From assembly GCA_000827325.1 (NCBI GenBank), contig KN832870.1, positions 3,162,001-3,226,000 of the forward strand: a DNA stretch of 64,000 nt, given 5' to 3'. This DNA is from Oidiodendron maius Zn (taxonomy: Eukaryota; Ascomycota; Leotiomycetes; Myxotrichaceae). Of this stretch, positions 1 through 10,388 are shown one piece after another. The notes under the pieces are model-generated. The model made no database searches. It worked only from the letters and a program-made list of their open reading frames with translations, and had not been told where the DNA came from. The stretch's first letter is position 1; each line of letters opens with the position of its first letter. The position numbers and the translations under genes were made by a program.

Positions 1-662
1 AACACCGTTGAATGCTTGTGAAATATTGATACGTATCTCTGCGTATCGTGGTGGGCCGCAAACTACACATCATTTTAGCTCCCATAGCAATCAGGGAGAA
101 GAAGTGGCACTTACCTGTAATGTATGGGTTCGCAGCAGTTTCAAGGGAGCCCAGACCATTCCCGATAATGAAAATAGCGGCACAGAAGCCTCCGAATGAT
201 CGATGAATAAGGCAAGGCCATGCAATCAAGGCACCGATGCCATACAGACTAAGGCCCCAAATGAAGACTGCCTTGTAGCCGTAGTGGCGGAGGATCCAAT
301 TGGCATGGCCCAGTGAGGCAAGGGGATATGCACTGAGAACTGGTGTAAATAGCTGCGTTATAGGAAACGGCGAGCATTCACTTACCCAAAGTAGGCTGCC
401 TGAAGTCCGGAGGACCTTGCTCGAGTGATACCCAATGTTATCTGGAAATGCTTGTTCAAGGTGTCAAGAAGTCCATAGGAAAAGCCCTGCAGTAGTCAGG
501 TCTGTAGAAGAGTTCATGATGATGATGCAGAGTACGTACCCATAGGAAGAATAGAATAGTGACAAGTGCAAGTGGATAGATGGATTGCCTTAGCGTCAAC
601 TCGGCGGCTTTTGTTCTCTCATTGTCGCTGGATTTCAGCGACCGTCTCTGGAATATGGCCAT
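1..662 (-). CDS. FHS-family MFS sugar transporter, 5' part (runs off left edge)
   Basis: The N-terminal third of a major facilitator of the fucose/glucose-galactose:H+ symporter type, expected in the plasma membrane. First ATG is at 662-660. Predicted exons 662-540, 486-386, 332-115 and 62-1 are joined by 52-54 bp GT-AG introns with matching phases. Spliced text reads LTLRQSIYPLALVTILFFLW, then GFSYGLLDTLNKHFQ, LQAAYFGAYPLASL, GNGLGSLETAANPYIT and VCGPPRYAEIRIN. These are hallmark stretches of fungal fucose-permease-like carriers: TM1, the conserved D-x-LNKHFQ loop, and the ETAANPY helix. A short basic, polar N-tail precedes TM1. The substrate cannot be told from this portion. The family call is firm; exon borders are inferred from phase and homology. 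Confidence 0.85.
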
Positions 663-2032
663 GATTCTTTCTCTCTGGACCGAAAGCCAATTGCACAGGA
701 AGAGAGGAACTCTGCTCAACAGTGGGGAAAGACGGAAGGTTATATTCAAGCTCTACATCAATAGTCTTGGCACTCGGAAGGAATGTTACTCGTGGAAGTT
801 GTGAAAGTCCCGAGTTAAAGACCCGCGGGCTGAACCAACAAGCACCACAACCATATATTCGGCTCATGTCTCGGCGACGATCCCTCTTTTCCAGGGATCG
901 TCCTGGCGAGAAAGATGCGGGGTAGGGATCCATTCCACAAAGAGCCTGCGCTGTTCTCGACTAGGTAGGTAGCTAGAACCCCAGACCGCCACCCCACGGC
1001 CGGCTTGTGTGCAACCCGCGGCCAGGATCCGGTAGCTATCCTCTGTCGTGAAAATAAGGGGGGGATCATGGTCCTGGCAGATATTGAACTGCAGAACATT
1101 TCCCACTCGGGAGAGATCTTCTGGGGACGGGTGCTGTATGGTCTGCACATCATGGAGATTCCTTCTAGAATTTCATTGCATTTGATAGATCAAAATAGTT
1201 GCGAGTACCCATCATGGAGGACCATTACCAGCATGCCAAGGACCCGGAAATATGCCACTTAGTGAGATTGTGGCGTTGTAAAGTCCCGGTCAGGCATGAA
1301 TTGTAATTCCTAAGGCATGACTGGACGAAGTGCTGCATCTACAAAAATCCTTGAATATGGGATGGATGGAGTCAATCGCCGAGTAAAATTCTATAAGCGC
1401 GAGACGGGGCAGGTGGAGATCACGGACTATGATGATGAATTGGTGTGCCTCGAAGTTAGGAAGGACCGTGTCTTAATACAGAAAGGCAACAATAATAACA
1501 GTAACAGTATCGACACCATTAGAACATTAACAATAGTAACAATACCGACAACAATAGAATATCGATAATAATAATAATAATTCCGACGATAATAACTATA
1601 TCAAGAATAGTGAGTTCCCCCGTATCCTGTTGTAACAAATGGTCCCCTCCACGATGGCCTCAACTTCTTCTTGGCCTTGTTTTCTAGTGAGCCCTCCTCT
1701 AGGACCTCGTCCCGCGCAAATTCAAAACGCCGAACTTACATCGTCGGCGTCGTAGAGGCCGATAAAGGAATCTTTTAAGGGGGTTCAAAGGTGGTTCATG
1801 GTCTGTTGCAAGTTTGTCCATCGCGTTCTACTGAGCTGGGAATTAAGCCCCACTAAACGTGACAATTCTGACCCCCCATGGTTGGGTACGTAATGTATTA
1901 CTAATCACTGAATGGGTTCGGGAAAGTGCAGATTCATATTTATCTTCCGTCAAATCGGTGCTGGAAATGCTCTCTTAGGCCACTGGAGTATCAGAGCCTG
2001 GGACAATTGTTCAACTAACTTTGAAAGTCAAA
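663..2032. other. Intergenic, divergent promoter region with AAT/AAC microsatellite
   Basis: Lies between the leftward transporter and the rightward ABH1-like gene, so it should hold both promoters. Many short overlapping ORFs occur here but none resembles a protein. About 1489-1602 is a degenerate trinucleotide tract (AAC/AAT/ATA repeats). No transposon ends were seen. Confidence 0.6.
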
Positions 2033-3247
2033 ATGGATGAGCCAGACAACGTATGTCCAACGCCTCGAGCCCTATTAATCCACGTGTCACGATTTGACCC
2101 GATCTGAACAGAAGAGAAATGACCATGACACGCATGCTCTCCCCCCTTTGGGGGTATGGGAGGCGTATAAAAAATACCAACAGATGGATTGTTTAGAAAT
2201 TGATAAAGATCTTGAGATTGTTGATTTCAGACGAGGCCTGAGTGATACTCAAAAGGCAAAATTAGTTCCTGTGGCTACCATTACCTCCGAGACCATTGCG
2301 GCTGCGGGCATGGCATTTAAAGGTTATACTCAAAACGCGGGTGTGGAGCCACAAGGACCACTGAATATCCCCAGCCCTTGCACGGTATATGAGCACAGTG
2401 AATTTAATGGTCAGTTTCTCTCTCATACAGCAATGCTTTACCTGATTATGAGGTAGGTCTACGTTTGCTACCGTCTCTTTTACCACCAGAGTGCCAGACC
2501 ATTCTTCTCGATAAGCTATTTCATCGGGACCTGTCAAATCCCCTTCACAAGACCAACATTCACGAGGATTACGATGTCCCCTTCCCACCAGCCACTGGAG
2601 AAGGAGATCGCTTCCAAGACTCCTTCTTCAGCTACCCAGAGTCCTCCAAATCTCACATTTTCAGGCCGCTTGATTCAAAGTCTAATCTTAAACCAATCAA
2701 TACTGGTCAATTTCTACGGAAGAAACTCCGCTGGCTCACTATCGGCTCACAATATAACTGGAAAACTCGGCAATACCCCACATCCACTCCCACGCCTTTT
2801 CCACCAGACATCTCAAAGCTCGTTACATCATTATTTCAGAATGAATTTATCCCTGAATCAGGAGTTATCCTACTCTACTCACCTAAGGACTACATGCCTG
2901 TTCATCGAGACGTATCTGAAGAGTGTGAGCGAGGACTGGCAAGCTTCAGCCTTGGCTGTGATGGGCTTTTCTTAATTGCACGAGATAAGAACACTGAAAA
3001 TGACAAGAGTGACGAGAATCGTGAGCAGGATATTGTTGTCATCAGAGTCCGCAGTGGAGACGTCGTCCAGATGGGAGGCGATACCAGGTGGGCTTGGCAT
3101 GCTATGCCGAAAGTTATGGCTGGGACATGCCCCTCTTGGCTAGAGGACTGGCCTGTCGGTGAAAATACACCAGAGAAGTACAAAAAATGGAGGGGCTATA
3201 TGAAAGGAAAGAGATTGAACATTAGCTGTCGCCAAGTCTGGAGATGA
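2033..3247 (+). CDS. AlkB-like Fe(II)/2-oxoglutarate dioxygenase (ABH1 type)
   Basis: Predicted 368-residue protein from exons 2033-2050, 2112-2409 and 2457-3247, with introns of 61 and 47 bp. The third exon begins at GLRLLPSLLPPE; the junction reads FNG-LRLLPS, in phase. The fold signature is clear: HRD near residues 255-257 (metal ligands His and Asp), then GDVVQMGGDTRWAWHAMPKV with the second metal His near residue 320, and a C-terminal RLNISCRQVW holding the 2-oxoglutarate-binding Arg. A W-R-GYMKGKR segment precedes it. Family members oxidatively demethylate nucleic acids (DNA, tRNA or mRNA) or act as AP-lyase-like enzymes; which one applies here cannot be read. The 6-residue first exon is the weakest part. 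Confidence 0.88.
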
Positions 3248-4694
3248 CTCTAATGTGGAATGCCGGCTAGTCAAAGCGACAAGGAATGAAACTGCAAATC
3301 AAAACTTGGCTGGAATCAAGACGTTGGAAGTGAATCGTGGACTGATCTCCAATCAGTAAGAAACAATAACCGTCTGTACCTCAGCAAACTTCACCGTGAT
3401 CTACAGTATTTAAGGAATCGGCACCCTTCAAACCGCTGTCAACGTGGGTTTCAGTCTCGTCATGCCATGGCAATTGGGCCGTGGTGATTCACATCACCCT
3501 AGTTCCAAGTACAAGCTTCGGAAGAAAGCGAGGCACTCCAGGCGGGAGAATCTTGCTGATGCTCAACTTTGGGGCCGTAAGTAAAGTTTGGCGGATGGAT
3601 AGCCTCTGGCGTTGTCCTAACGGTACCTTGTAACTGGAAGGCACTTGATGATTTTCGTGGAGGATTTGGTATCTCCTTATAGACTTCTTTCGCTGACATG
3701 CCTAATTCTCTTGACTGTTTATCCCCGGCTAGGAGCCCTCTCTTGAAGACTCCAGTGCAGAGACATGATTCGTAGGAAATCAAGATCCTCGCGATCTGGG
3801 AATTCCTTGGGATCAACGGGCAATTCGTACAAAAGATGTCGTTCAAGGAGAAGATGGATATAGACCCGCAACTTACAAAGGGCTTCAGTGGGTAGGAGAG
3901 ATAACAGAAGCAAATATGGAGATATGGGTTCATGATGCAGATAGAAGGCAGTGCAGCGAGGAAAATTGCGAAGATCTTCTACAAGCTGCTCAATCCCAAA
4001 TATTTATGGGAGATTTCTTGCCTCTATGTGCTCAAATATTTTTGGCGATAGTCAGCCTGTATTCATATTTAAGTTCGCGACTCCCTTTGCAGCCTTTCTT
4101 TCTTCTTCTTCTTCTTCTTTCCTTAGTTGTAGATCCTCGTCGATACTACAGAATAGAGAGATTTACTACCTTTCTTCTGAGTCTTCGTGACAGACGAGAT
4201 GAAACCAATTTTGCAAGTGACTGTATGCAACAAAAATTACTAGGGGGTTACGTCGGTATGCAAAACCCAATGGTCCCTATTATTAATATATAAGAAAGCT
4301 ATTAAGAGATTATTAATGTAAGCTTTTAAAAGGTTTTTTATAAAATAGCTTAAAGTTAACTAATTATTGTAAGGTTAATTAATTAATAATTAATTAAATC
4401 TTACTTTAGCTAGCTAAAATAAAGCTATATAATACATCTTTAGTCTTCCTCTTAAGAAAACTACTTAACATTTGGGTTGTAAGTAACTTATTTTTAAAGA
4501 TCTACTCTTTGATAAGTTCTCAAATTAGATTTCGTAGTTGAATACTATCTAACACTGATTGATCAATCTTGTACTACTGCAATCTGATTTGGAAAGAAAA
4601 GAAGTAGGTTGACTACCCTGAATGAAGAAAAAAGCGAAAGAACCTCCATCCTACTTGGTCCTTGCAATGAATGGGATTTGGCAGGACAGCGATA
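3248..4694. other. Intergenic with AT-rich, CpG-free island
   Basis: Separates two convergent genes. About 4096-4121 is a TTC microsatellite. From about 4260 to 4530 the DNA is very AT-rich and has no CG dinucleotide, the look of a repeat degraded by repeat-induced point mutation. A leftward coding-like patch at about 3500-3913 is broken in frame and is not called a gene. Confidence 0.5.
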
Positions 4695-6384
4695 TCAAAG
4701 CTCCTGGTTCTTGAAAGCCTCTAGAACTTTCTGTAATGCCTGTGTCCAACCAGTCTCTAACAAATCAACCGTCTTCCGCGGGGGGTGGTGCTCCAACACC
4801 TCGATCTCTCTCTTAGTAATGCCAGTACTAACCAAGACTGTACCATCATGAGCGATGGCTTCAGCCTTGTAGAACCTCATTACATTAGTCCGCCCAGTGA
4901 ATGAGGTCTCGAAACCGGTCTTCTTGGTCTCTCCTAACTCCCTCATATCCCAGTCAAAGACGCCCCCGTAGAACTTCCACTTCACAGATTCTGTGTCCCC
5001 GTTCCAGCTGACATAAATCGTCGTCGATTTTCCATTGTTCAGTGCCACAATAGCGGGTCGCTCGTATGGCAAACCTGTCCAATTATATCGAAATGCACGA
5101 TAGTTCTCCACTCCGTCACCCAGTGATCCAGAATCGAGATACGCATGAAAGATTGGAGTGCCATCAGACTTGAACTCTGTCACAGCACCTGATGAACCCC
5201 AGTTCACGAGCACGTTCCCTCCAGGAAGGACTTGTGCCGAGCCCTGGGACTTCGAAAGCAAGTTGTCAGGAGGATGGAAAGCCTGCACGAGCGTGGCTTC
5301 CCAGGTGCGGGTGTTCACTTCGATGATCTTACCGCGTGAGTATGGATACAAGTGGACCTCGTGCCCGCCACCGTTCTCGGTTCCATGAGCGGAGTTGTCG
5401 TAGAGGCTTATGACTTCGCTCTCTCCTGAGGCAGATTTAGAGATGTATCTCGCATGGTGCTGGAATGAGAACTCGACGTTCTCACCGAGAGTGAAGTTGC
5501 TGTGTTTGCCTCCGAGACGCCATATCAGGGCACCGGTGGTACCATTGACCTTGTAAATGGCGTTAGCGTCACGGGCAGAGATCAGATAGGAACCTTCTTC
5601 ATCCTTGTCAACCGAGTTGATGTGAAAGTAGTCCCAGGCATCGGAGCTGTTGTATCCAGAACCAGCTTGACCAGGGTTCAAAGGAAGGTATGCTTCTGCT
5701 GATCTGTTAGCTGCGGTTCACAAGAGAGAGGTGAGATTAATTACCTTCTGGATCGACGTGGTCAAGGCTACTCCACTCAAAGAGTACGTCGCCAGTTTCA
5801 ATTTCTAGCTCCTGAAATCTTGCATCCACAATCCATTGCTGTTGTCTGCTTCCTCCATACGCAGTCAGGTCTCGTGGGACCGGATGATATATCTGGATCA
5901 ACGCGGTCTCTTCATTGATGATGTGGAACTCATGTTTATCAGTCAATCGATGGTTGCCTGCTCTCAGCTCTTTAACTGTCTCATAATGCTGATCCAAGAA
6001 TGTGGTATGGCCATGGCCATGGCCATATGCAGCGTTGTGACTGCCTTCGAATGAGAACAGGATATCATTTCCCTTGTACCTTGCGGCCTGGAAGTTCGTT
6101 GCCCAGATGGAGAAATAGGTGTAGCCAGACCAGACAAGGTCACCAGCATCAGTGAAGATATATGGTGCGGCTTGAAGGGGGCCATGACGGGTGCCTTCTG
6201 GATACCCAGCGAAGGGGGCAATGAAGATGTAGCCCTTTTCGACGTCACTAGTAGCTGGTATAGTGATATTCAACTTGGGAGGCGCCAGATCAGGCCGAGA
6301 CTTGAACTGCCAATCTGCACTGACGGTAGTGATGCAGACAATGCTTGAAATGGCAAGAGCTGCAAGCCGTGAAAGAGCACCCAT
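4695..6384 (-). CDS. Secreted arylsulfotransferase-fold (ASST) protein
   Basis: Predicted 545-residue protein from exons 6384-5745 and 5692-4695. The 52-bp intron 5744-5693 has a CTAAC branch site and is phase 1, giving DPE-AYLPLNP across the junction. The N-terminus MGALSRLAALAISSIVCITTVSA is a signal peptide with likely cleavage before DWQF, so the product should be secreted or in the ER/vacuole lumen. The body matches the fungal arylsulfotransferase family (Arylsulfotran_2, beta-propeller): HTTFLDQHY, KHEFHIIN, EWSSLDHVDP, AWDYFHINSVDKDEEGSY, GALIWRLGG, and FQHHAR with candidate catalytic histidines. N-glycosylation sequons (NFT, NSS, NWT) fit the secretory route. Bacterial relatives move sulfate between phenols; the fungal substrate is unknown. 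A (GH)3 run is encoded by a GGCCAT repeat near 6005-6026. Confidence 0.86.
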
Positions 6385-7265
6385 GCTAACGAGCTTGCGT
6401 CAGCCCATTTTGTTACTACATTTCGAACAGGGCATACGTCAACCTTTGTACAGCGTTCAAAACTGGAGAGGAGTTGAGTTCAGGGTAGTGATTGACTGTA
6501 GATAAAGATGTGAGATAGAGTGTCTTCTGATTGAAATTATGGCGCTGAAGTGAAGATGGGATTGAGGAATCGTGTTGAGGACTACCCCACGCAGAGGACT
6601 CTTTAGGAGCTGCCGGTATATATGCGAAAATGTAGAGGGAGAATATTCGCAATAATAGCCTAAATGAGGTCACAACACTTTTACTACTGGAATTATTTCG
6701 TTGCAGTCTACCTAGCGAGAAATCGGCCCCAGCGGTGGGTGCAAGCCCATATGCCGCCAGCTATTCCTACCGCTATTCAGGGGCAACTAGACGATCTTAG
6801 GAAGTGCAAGAGATATCCAAAATCTAACAAAAGGCGTGCCAGAGGCCTACAAATAATTACGAAGGGTCTACACGAGCGATAGAGGCCACGCTGATAAATA
6901 ATACAGGAGTTCCTTAAGTATCTACTTAATATATTTACGTAAATCGTGTTTGATAGTGACTATTTTACTAACGAGATAACTGCTGATTTACCGCCAAGTA
7001 ATACACTGTATACCATCCCATAGATGCGTACAATTACGCAATCCCAAGTGGAGAAGCCGCCGTTTCCAACAAGACTCCAAAATTGCGGAGGACTTCGCAT
7101 TTCTCTTTACTCACGGAAATGGCGTGCTGTGTACATTTTGTGCTAGCGTCGGGTAATGATCGGCTATATACCCCACCATGAAGGCAGTGTCTGAAAGAAA
7201 AAGCTATATCTTCAATCTCGACAATAATATTAGTTAAAATTTTTTTATTTGCCAAGAAATATTAT
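6385..7265. other. Intergenic between divergent ASST and MFS genes
   Basis: Contains both promoters. About 6885-7030 is AT-rich and without long ORFs. An ORF at 6664-6882 ends in a basic stretch but resembles nothing I know. No repeat ends were recognised. Confidence 0.5.
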
Positions 7266-9242
7266 ATGCATTCTGCCATGGCACACAGTACACAGTCGCC
7301 AATCCTTCCAAGTGGTGAGAACTGGATGGCTCCCGCCAATGCAACAGACCCGGAAACCTCTGCACTGCTCGCGCCATACGCGGACGAGGAAGGAGGGGCA
7401 GAGGAAGGATGGACGCCCCAATCCCTTGGTGCAAGCTTCATCTGGATCGAGACTGGTATGATAGCCTCTTCCTTTTCTCTCCCTCTCAATTAACCTCCCC
7501 GTTCAGCAATCTTCTGCAACGTCTTCCTCTCTGGCTTCGACGGAACCATCACAGCATCCACGTACGCCGTGATCGGCTCGTCCTTCAACGCCGCCGACAC
7601 TGTTGTGTGGCTCACGACGGCGTACCTGATAACCAGCACGGCTTTCCAACCGCTCTACGGGCGCTTCTCGGATCTGCTGGGCCGGCGCGCCATGTTCTTC
7701 GTCGCGGGCGGCACCTTCACGTTCGGCTGTCTGGGCTGTGGACTCGCGCCGTCAATGGCCGTCCTGGACATTGCGCGAGCGCTGACGGGCCTCGGTGGCG
7801 GAGGACTAATCACCATGGCCACAATTATTAATTCGGATATCATCCCGCTAAGGAATAGAGGCATGTATCAAGCAGTGCAGAATGGACTGCATGGCTTTGG
7901 GGCTGTGTGTGGTGCAAGTATGGGTGGTGTTATCGCAGATACTATTGGGTGGCGTTGGTGCTTCCTCTGCCAAGTTCCGATATCACTCACAGGTTTGATA
8001 GTGGCTTATTTTGTGATCGAAAATCCTCCGGTGCAGGAGGGTGCAGAGGGCAGTCGGTCTGTGTGGAGACAGATCGATCTCTCTGGTGCGCTGCTCCTCG
8101 TGCTGGGACTCTCTGTCCAGTTGGCTGGTCTCAGTCTTGGCGGGAACCAGTATCCATGGTCAGACAGCCGAGTCATTTTCTGCTTGGTGGCCAGCGTCGT
8201 CATCCTAGCTATCTTCGTGCTGGTGGAGCTTCGAACGAAAGCACTGCCTGTAATGCCCATGTACATGCTGAGAGGCAAAGCTGTGATCTCGAATATGGTC
8301 AGTAACGTGCTAGTTGGCATGTCCAGTTACGCGGTACGGGATCTGTTTCGAGGCATCTCGAGATCATGACTAACTGAAAATTAGTTTCTCTTCATGATTC
8401 CTCTATACTTCCAAGTCGTTCTCCTCGATTCAGCATCAAAAGCAGGAGTCAGGCTTATTATCCCATCTCTGGCAACTCCTATCGGAGGGCTGATAGCTGG
8501 TTTCATCATGTCCCGCTGGGGTCAGCTAGGGCACTTAGTACGCCTTGGCTGCTTCTTCATGATGCTCGGGAATGCCCTGGTAGCCTCTCTGCAGTACTAC
8601 GACTCGACGTGGAAATACGTGGCCTACCTCTTCCCTGCGAACTTGGGTCAGGGCATCGTGTATCCGAGCATCCTGTTCACGAACATCGCCGCTTTCGAAC
8701 AATCCCGTAAGTGGACTTTTCCGGGTCTCCTCTTGAAGAAAGAATGTGAAATGCCAACGCATCCTAGAACAAGCCATCTCAACCTCAACGGTCTACCTCT
8801 TCCGGTCCATGGGAACCGTTTGGGGAGTCGCCGCGGCCTCGACCATCATCCAGAACATCCTCTCCTCCAGACTGTCTCATGTTTTGTCCGGAATACCAGA
8901 TAAAGAGAAAGTGAACACCTTTCCTACCCCCTTCTTGTCACCCAGTCGCCCATTACCTTCCTTACCTGCATCATATCACCCCTCACTCTAAAGTATCAAA
9001 AACGGTTCAAAAATACTGATATATGAATTTCATGCTAGATCATCGACGCAATCCGTCACTCTGTTTCCGCACTTAGGGACCTTGATCCTGAGATTCAGGC
9101 TATCGCGAGAAGAGTGTATTTCGAAGCCCTTAGGTATAGCTTCGTGGCGAGCACTATGTGGGCAAGCGTGGCGCTAATAGCAGCTTTGTTTGCGAAGGGG
9201 CAGAGGCTGGATCGGAAGCCCGTGAGTATTACACGTGAGTAA
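7266..9242 (+). CDS. MFS multidrug / vacuolar basic amino-acid transporter (DHA2, Vba/Fnx1-like)
   Basis: Predicted 561-residue membrane protein from five exons: 7266-7455, 7507-8333, 8385-8706, 8768-8910 and 9039-9242. All phases are consistent; the last intron is 128 bp with a less usual GTGAAC donor. The text shows the DHA2 14-TM drug:H+ antiporter pattern: GFDGTITASTYAVIG (TM1), WLTTAYLITSTAFQPLYGR, GRFSDLLGRR (motif A), RALTGLGGGGLITMATII, GASMGGVIADTIGWRWCF (motif C-like), and late TVYLFRSMGTVWGVAA and IRHSVSALRDL. The acidic N-tail is cytosolic or vacuole-facing. Relatives export drugs or move basic amino acids into the vacuole. The C-terminus may instead splice at a GTGAGT at 9222 to an exon near 9284; both versions end within a few codons. 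Confidence 0.88.
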
Positions 9243-9703
9243 GTAAGTAAAGGGCGTTGACTAGTTGAGAAGATGGTGCAGATGTGGGTTGGCGAAAGGG
9301 GATGGGTTAGAAGTTAGATTCAAGTGAATAGAATTTTGCGAGTGCTGGTGATCTGTGCCTCATATGGTTTTGGAATTTCTCTCGTCTTTGTGCTTTGGTG
9401 AGATAAAAAGAGCGTTTGATACCCATGAGAATGTCATTCGATGCTCACAATATCGAAGTTGGTGTTTCACTGTATTCGGGAATGGCGGCTAAGAGACAAA
9501 AAGGCCCATTGCATAAATCCCTATCTAACTATTCATATCATCGTCTTCATACACATAAAATAAGGTATCTCTGTGTGAAAAATAAATACGCCAGCTTCTT
9601 CATTTCCGAAACATAAGAGCAAAAATGGCTCCAGGCCCCCAAACTAATATGAACGACAGTTGAATCGGAAAAATCACTCATTTCGTATTCGCCTCATCTC
9701 TTG
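9243..9703. other. Intergenic, 3' regions of convergent genes
   Basis: Tail-to-tail spacer between the DHA2 transporter and the RRGSILS-repeat protein. AT-leaning, with no coding signal or repeat seen. Confidence 0.5.
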
Positions 9704-10312
9704 TTATTCATCATCTTCGAATCCAGAATGGATAACATCTCGTCCAGACTTGTCCTTTCCCCACGTCCACATGCTCAAGATACTACCACGCCTGTGACTG
9801 GGTATGGCCTTGTCATCGGCTGAGGGAGGTCTCTCTATCTCTACGGCAGCGGCAGCACCGTTTCTGGCACTATACTCCTCAGGGTCGTCGGAGTGCAGGA
9901 CATCGCGGCCGTCCTTGTCCTTGCCGTGTTTAAACAGACTTAGAATGCTGCCACGGCGGGAGCGCGAGCGCGGTGGAGAAGACTCCAGGGGCTTACTGCT
10001 GGGGTAAGAGTCAATCTTCTGCCACATTGAAGAGCGACGTCGCTCGCGGTGCGCCCAGGAGTCCTTCTCGGCGGTGGTGCGCGTCCAATCCTCGGTTGGA
10101 TCATCATCAATGAAGACCTCGTTGGTGGAGTTGGCAACCGAGAGACGACCTGAGGGATTCGTGTCAGTATGGGCTGTAAAGAGCGGGGGAGGAGGAGACA
10201 TACGCCCATCGACGCCTACTGGCATTCTACCCTCACTTCCGAAGGACATTGAGGGTTCCCGGAATTGGATTCGCGGGCTCTGTACGCTAGGTGTTGTTTG
10301 TGGTTGCTCCAT
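9704..10312 (-). CDS. Uncharacterised basic fungal protein with duplicated RRGSILS/GRDV motif
   Basis: The first ATG of the frame is at 10312, giving about 202 residues unspliced or 184 spliced. Not a recognised enzyme. Two copies of one motif stand out: RRGSILSLFKHGKDKDGRDV, followed by LHS, and RRGSILSMWTWGKDKSGRDV, followed by IHS, about 50 residues apart. A related RRRSSMWQKIDSYPSSK lies upstream. Each RRxS is a good basophilic-kinase (PKA-like) site. The protein is otherwise polar and probably disordered, with an acidic end (GFEDDE). A 54-bp segment (10203-10150) has an excellent GTATGT donor, a CTGAC branch site and a CAG acceptor, and is probably an intron. Its length is a multiple of three and it has no stop, so retention would also be translated. 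A TATA box lies about 70 bp upstream of the ATG. Confidence 0.75.
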   Translation of the reverse strand: MEQPQTTPSVQSPRIQFREPSMSFGSEGRMPVGVDGRMSPPPPLFTAHTDTNPSGRLSVANSTNEVFIDDDPTEDWTRTTAEKDSWAHRERRRSSMWQKIDSYPSSKPLESSPPRSRSRRGSILSLFKHGKDKDGRDVLHSDDPEEYSARNGAAAAVEIERPPSADDKAIPSHRRGSILSMWTWGKDKSGRDVIHSGFEDDE

Positions 10313-10378
10313 GGCGTGAGATTGGAGCTCTGGAAGATCTATTTTGTTGAGCGGTAATGCTTTGATATCAGGGCGGTA

Positions 10379-10388
10379 TTTTATATAT
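10379..10388 (-). promoter_or_regulatory. TATA box of the RRGSILS-repeat gene
   Basis: Read on the minus strand the sequence is ATATATAAAA, 67-76 bp upstream of the ATG at 10312. This is a good position for a core promoter with a short leader. Confidence 0.55.

Noticed and set aside
3499-3933. Leftward coding-like patch (LPTEALCKLRVYIHLLLE, then DPKEFPDREDLDFL) with a second frame continuing it
   Set aside because: The two frames cannot be joined by a canonical intron that I can see, no start or family is evident, and it may be chance or a decayed fragment.
4249-4485. Possible degenerate inverted repeat (GTTAC...AACCCAA at both sides) around the AT-rich island
   Set aside because: The match needs several gaps and is too short; it cannot be separated from chance.
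6664-6882. ORF ending in a basic stretch, thought of as a retroelement scrap
   Set aside because: No reverse transcriptase, zinc knuckle or integrase motif is present, and no repeat ends flank it.
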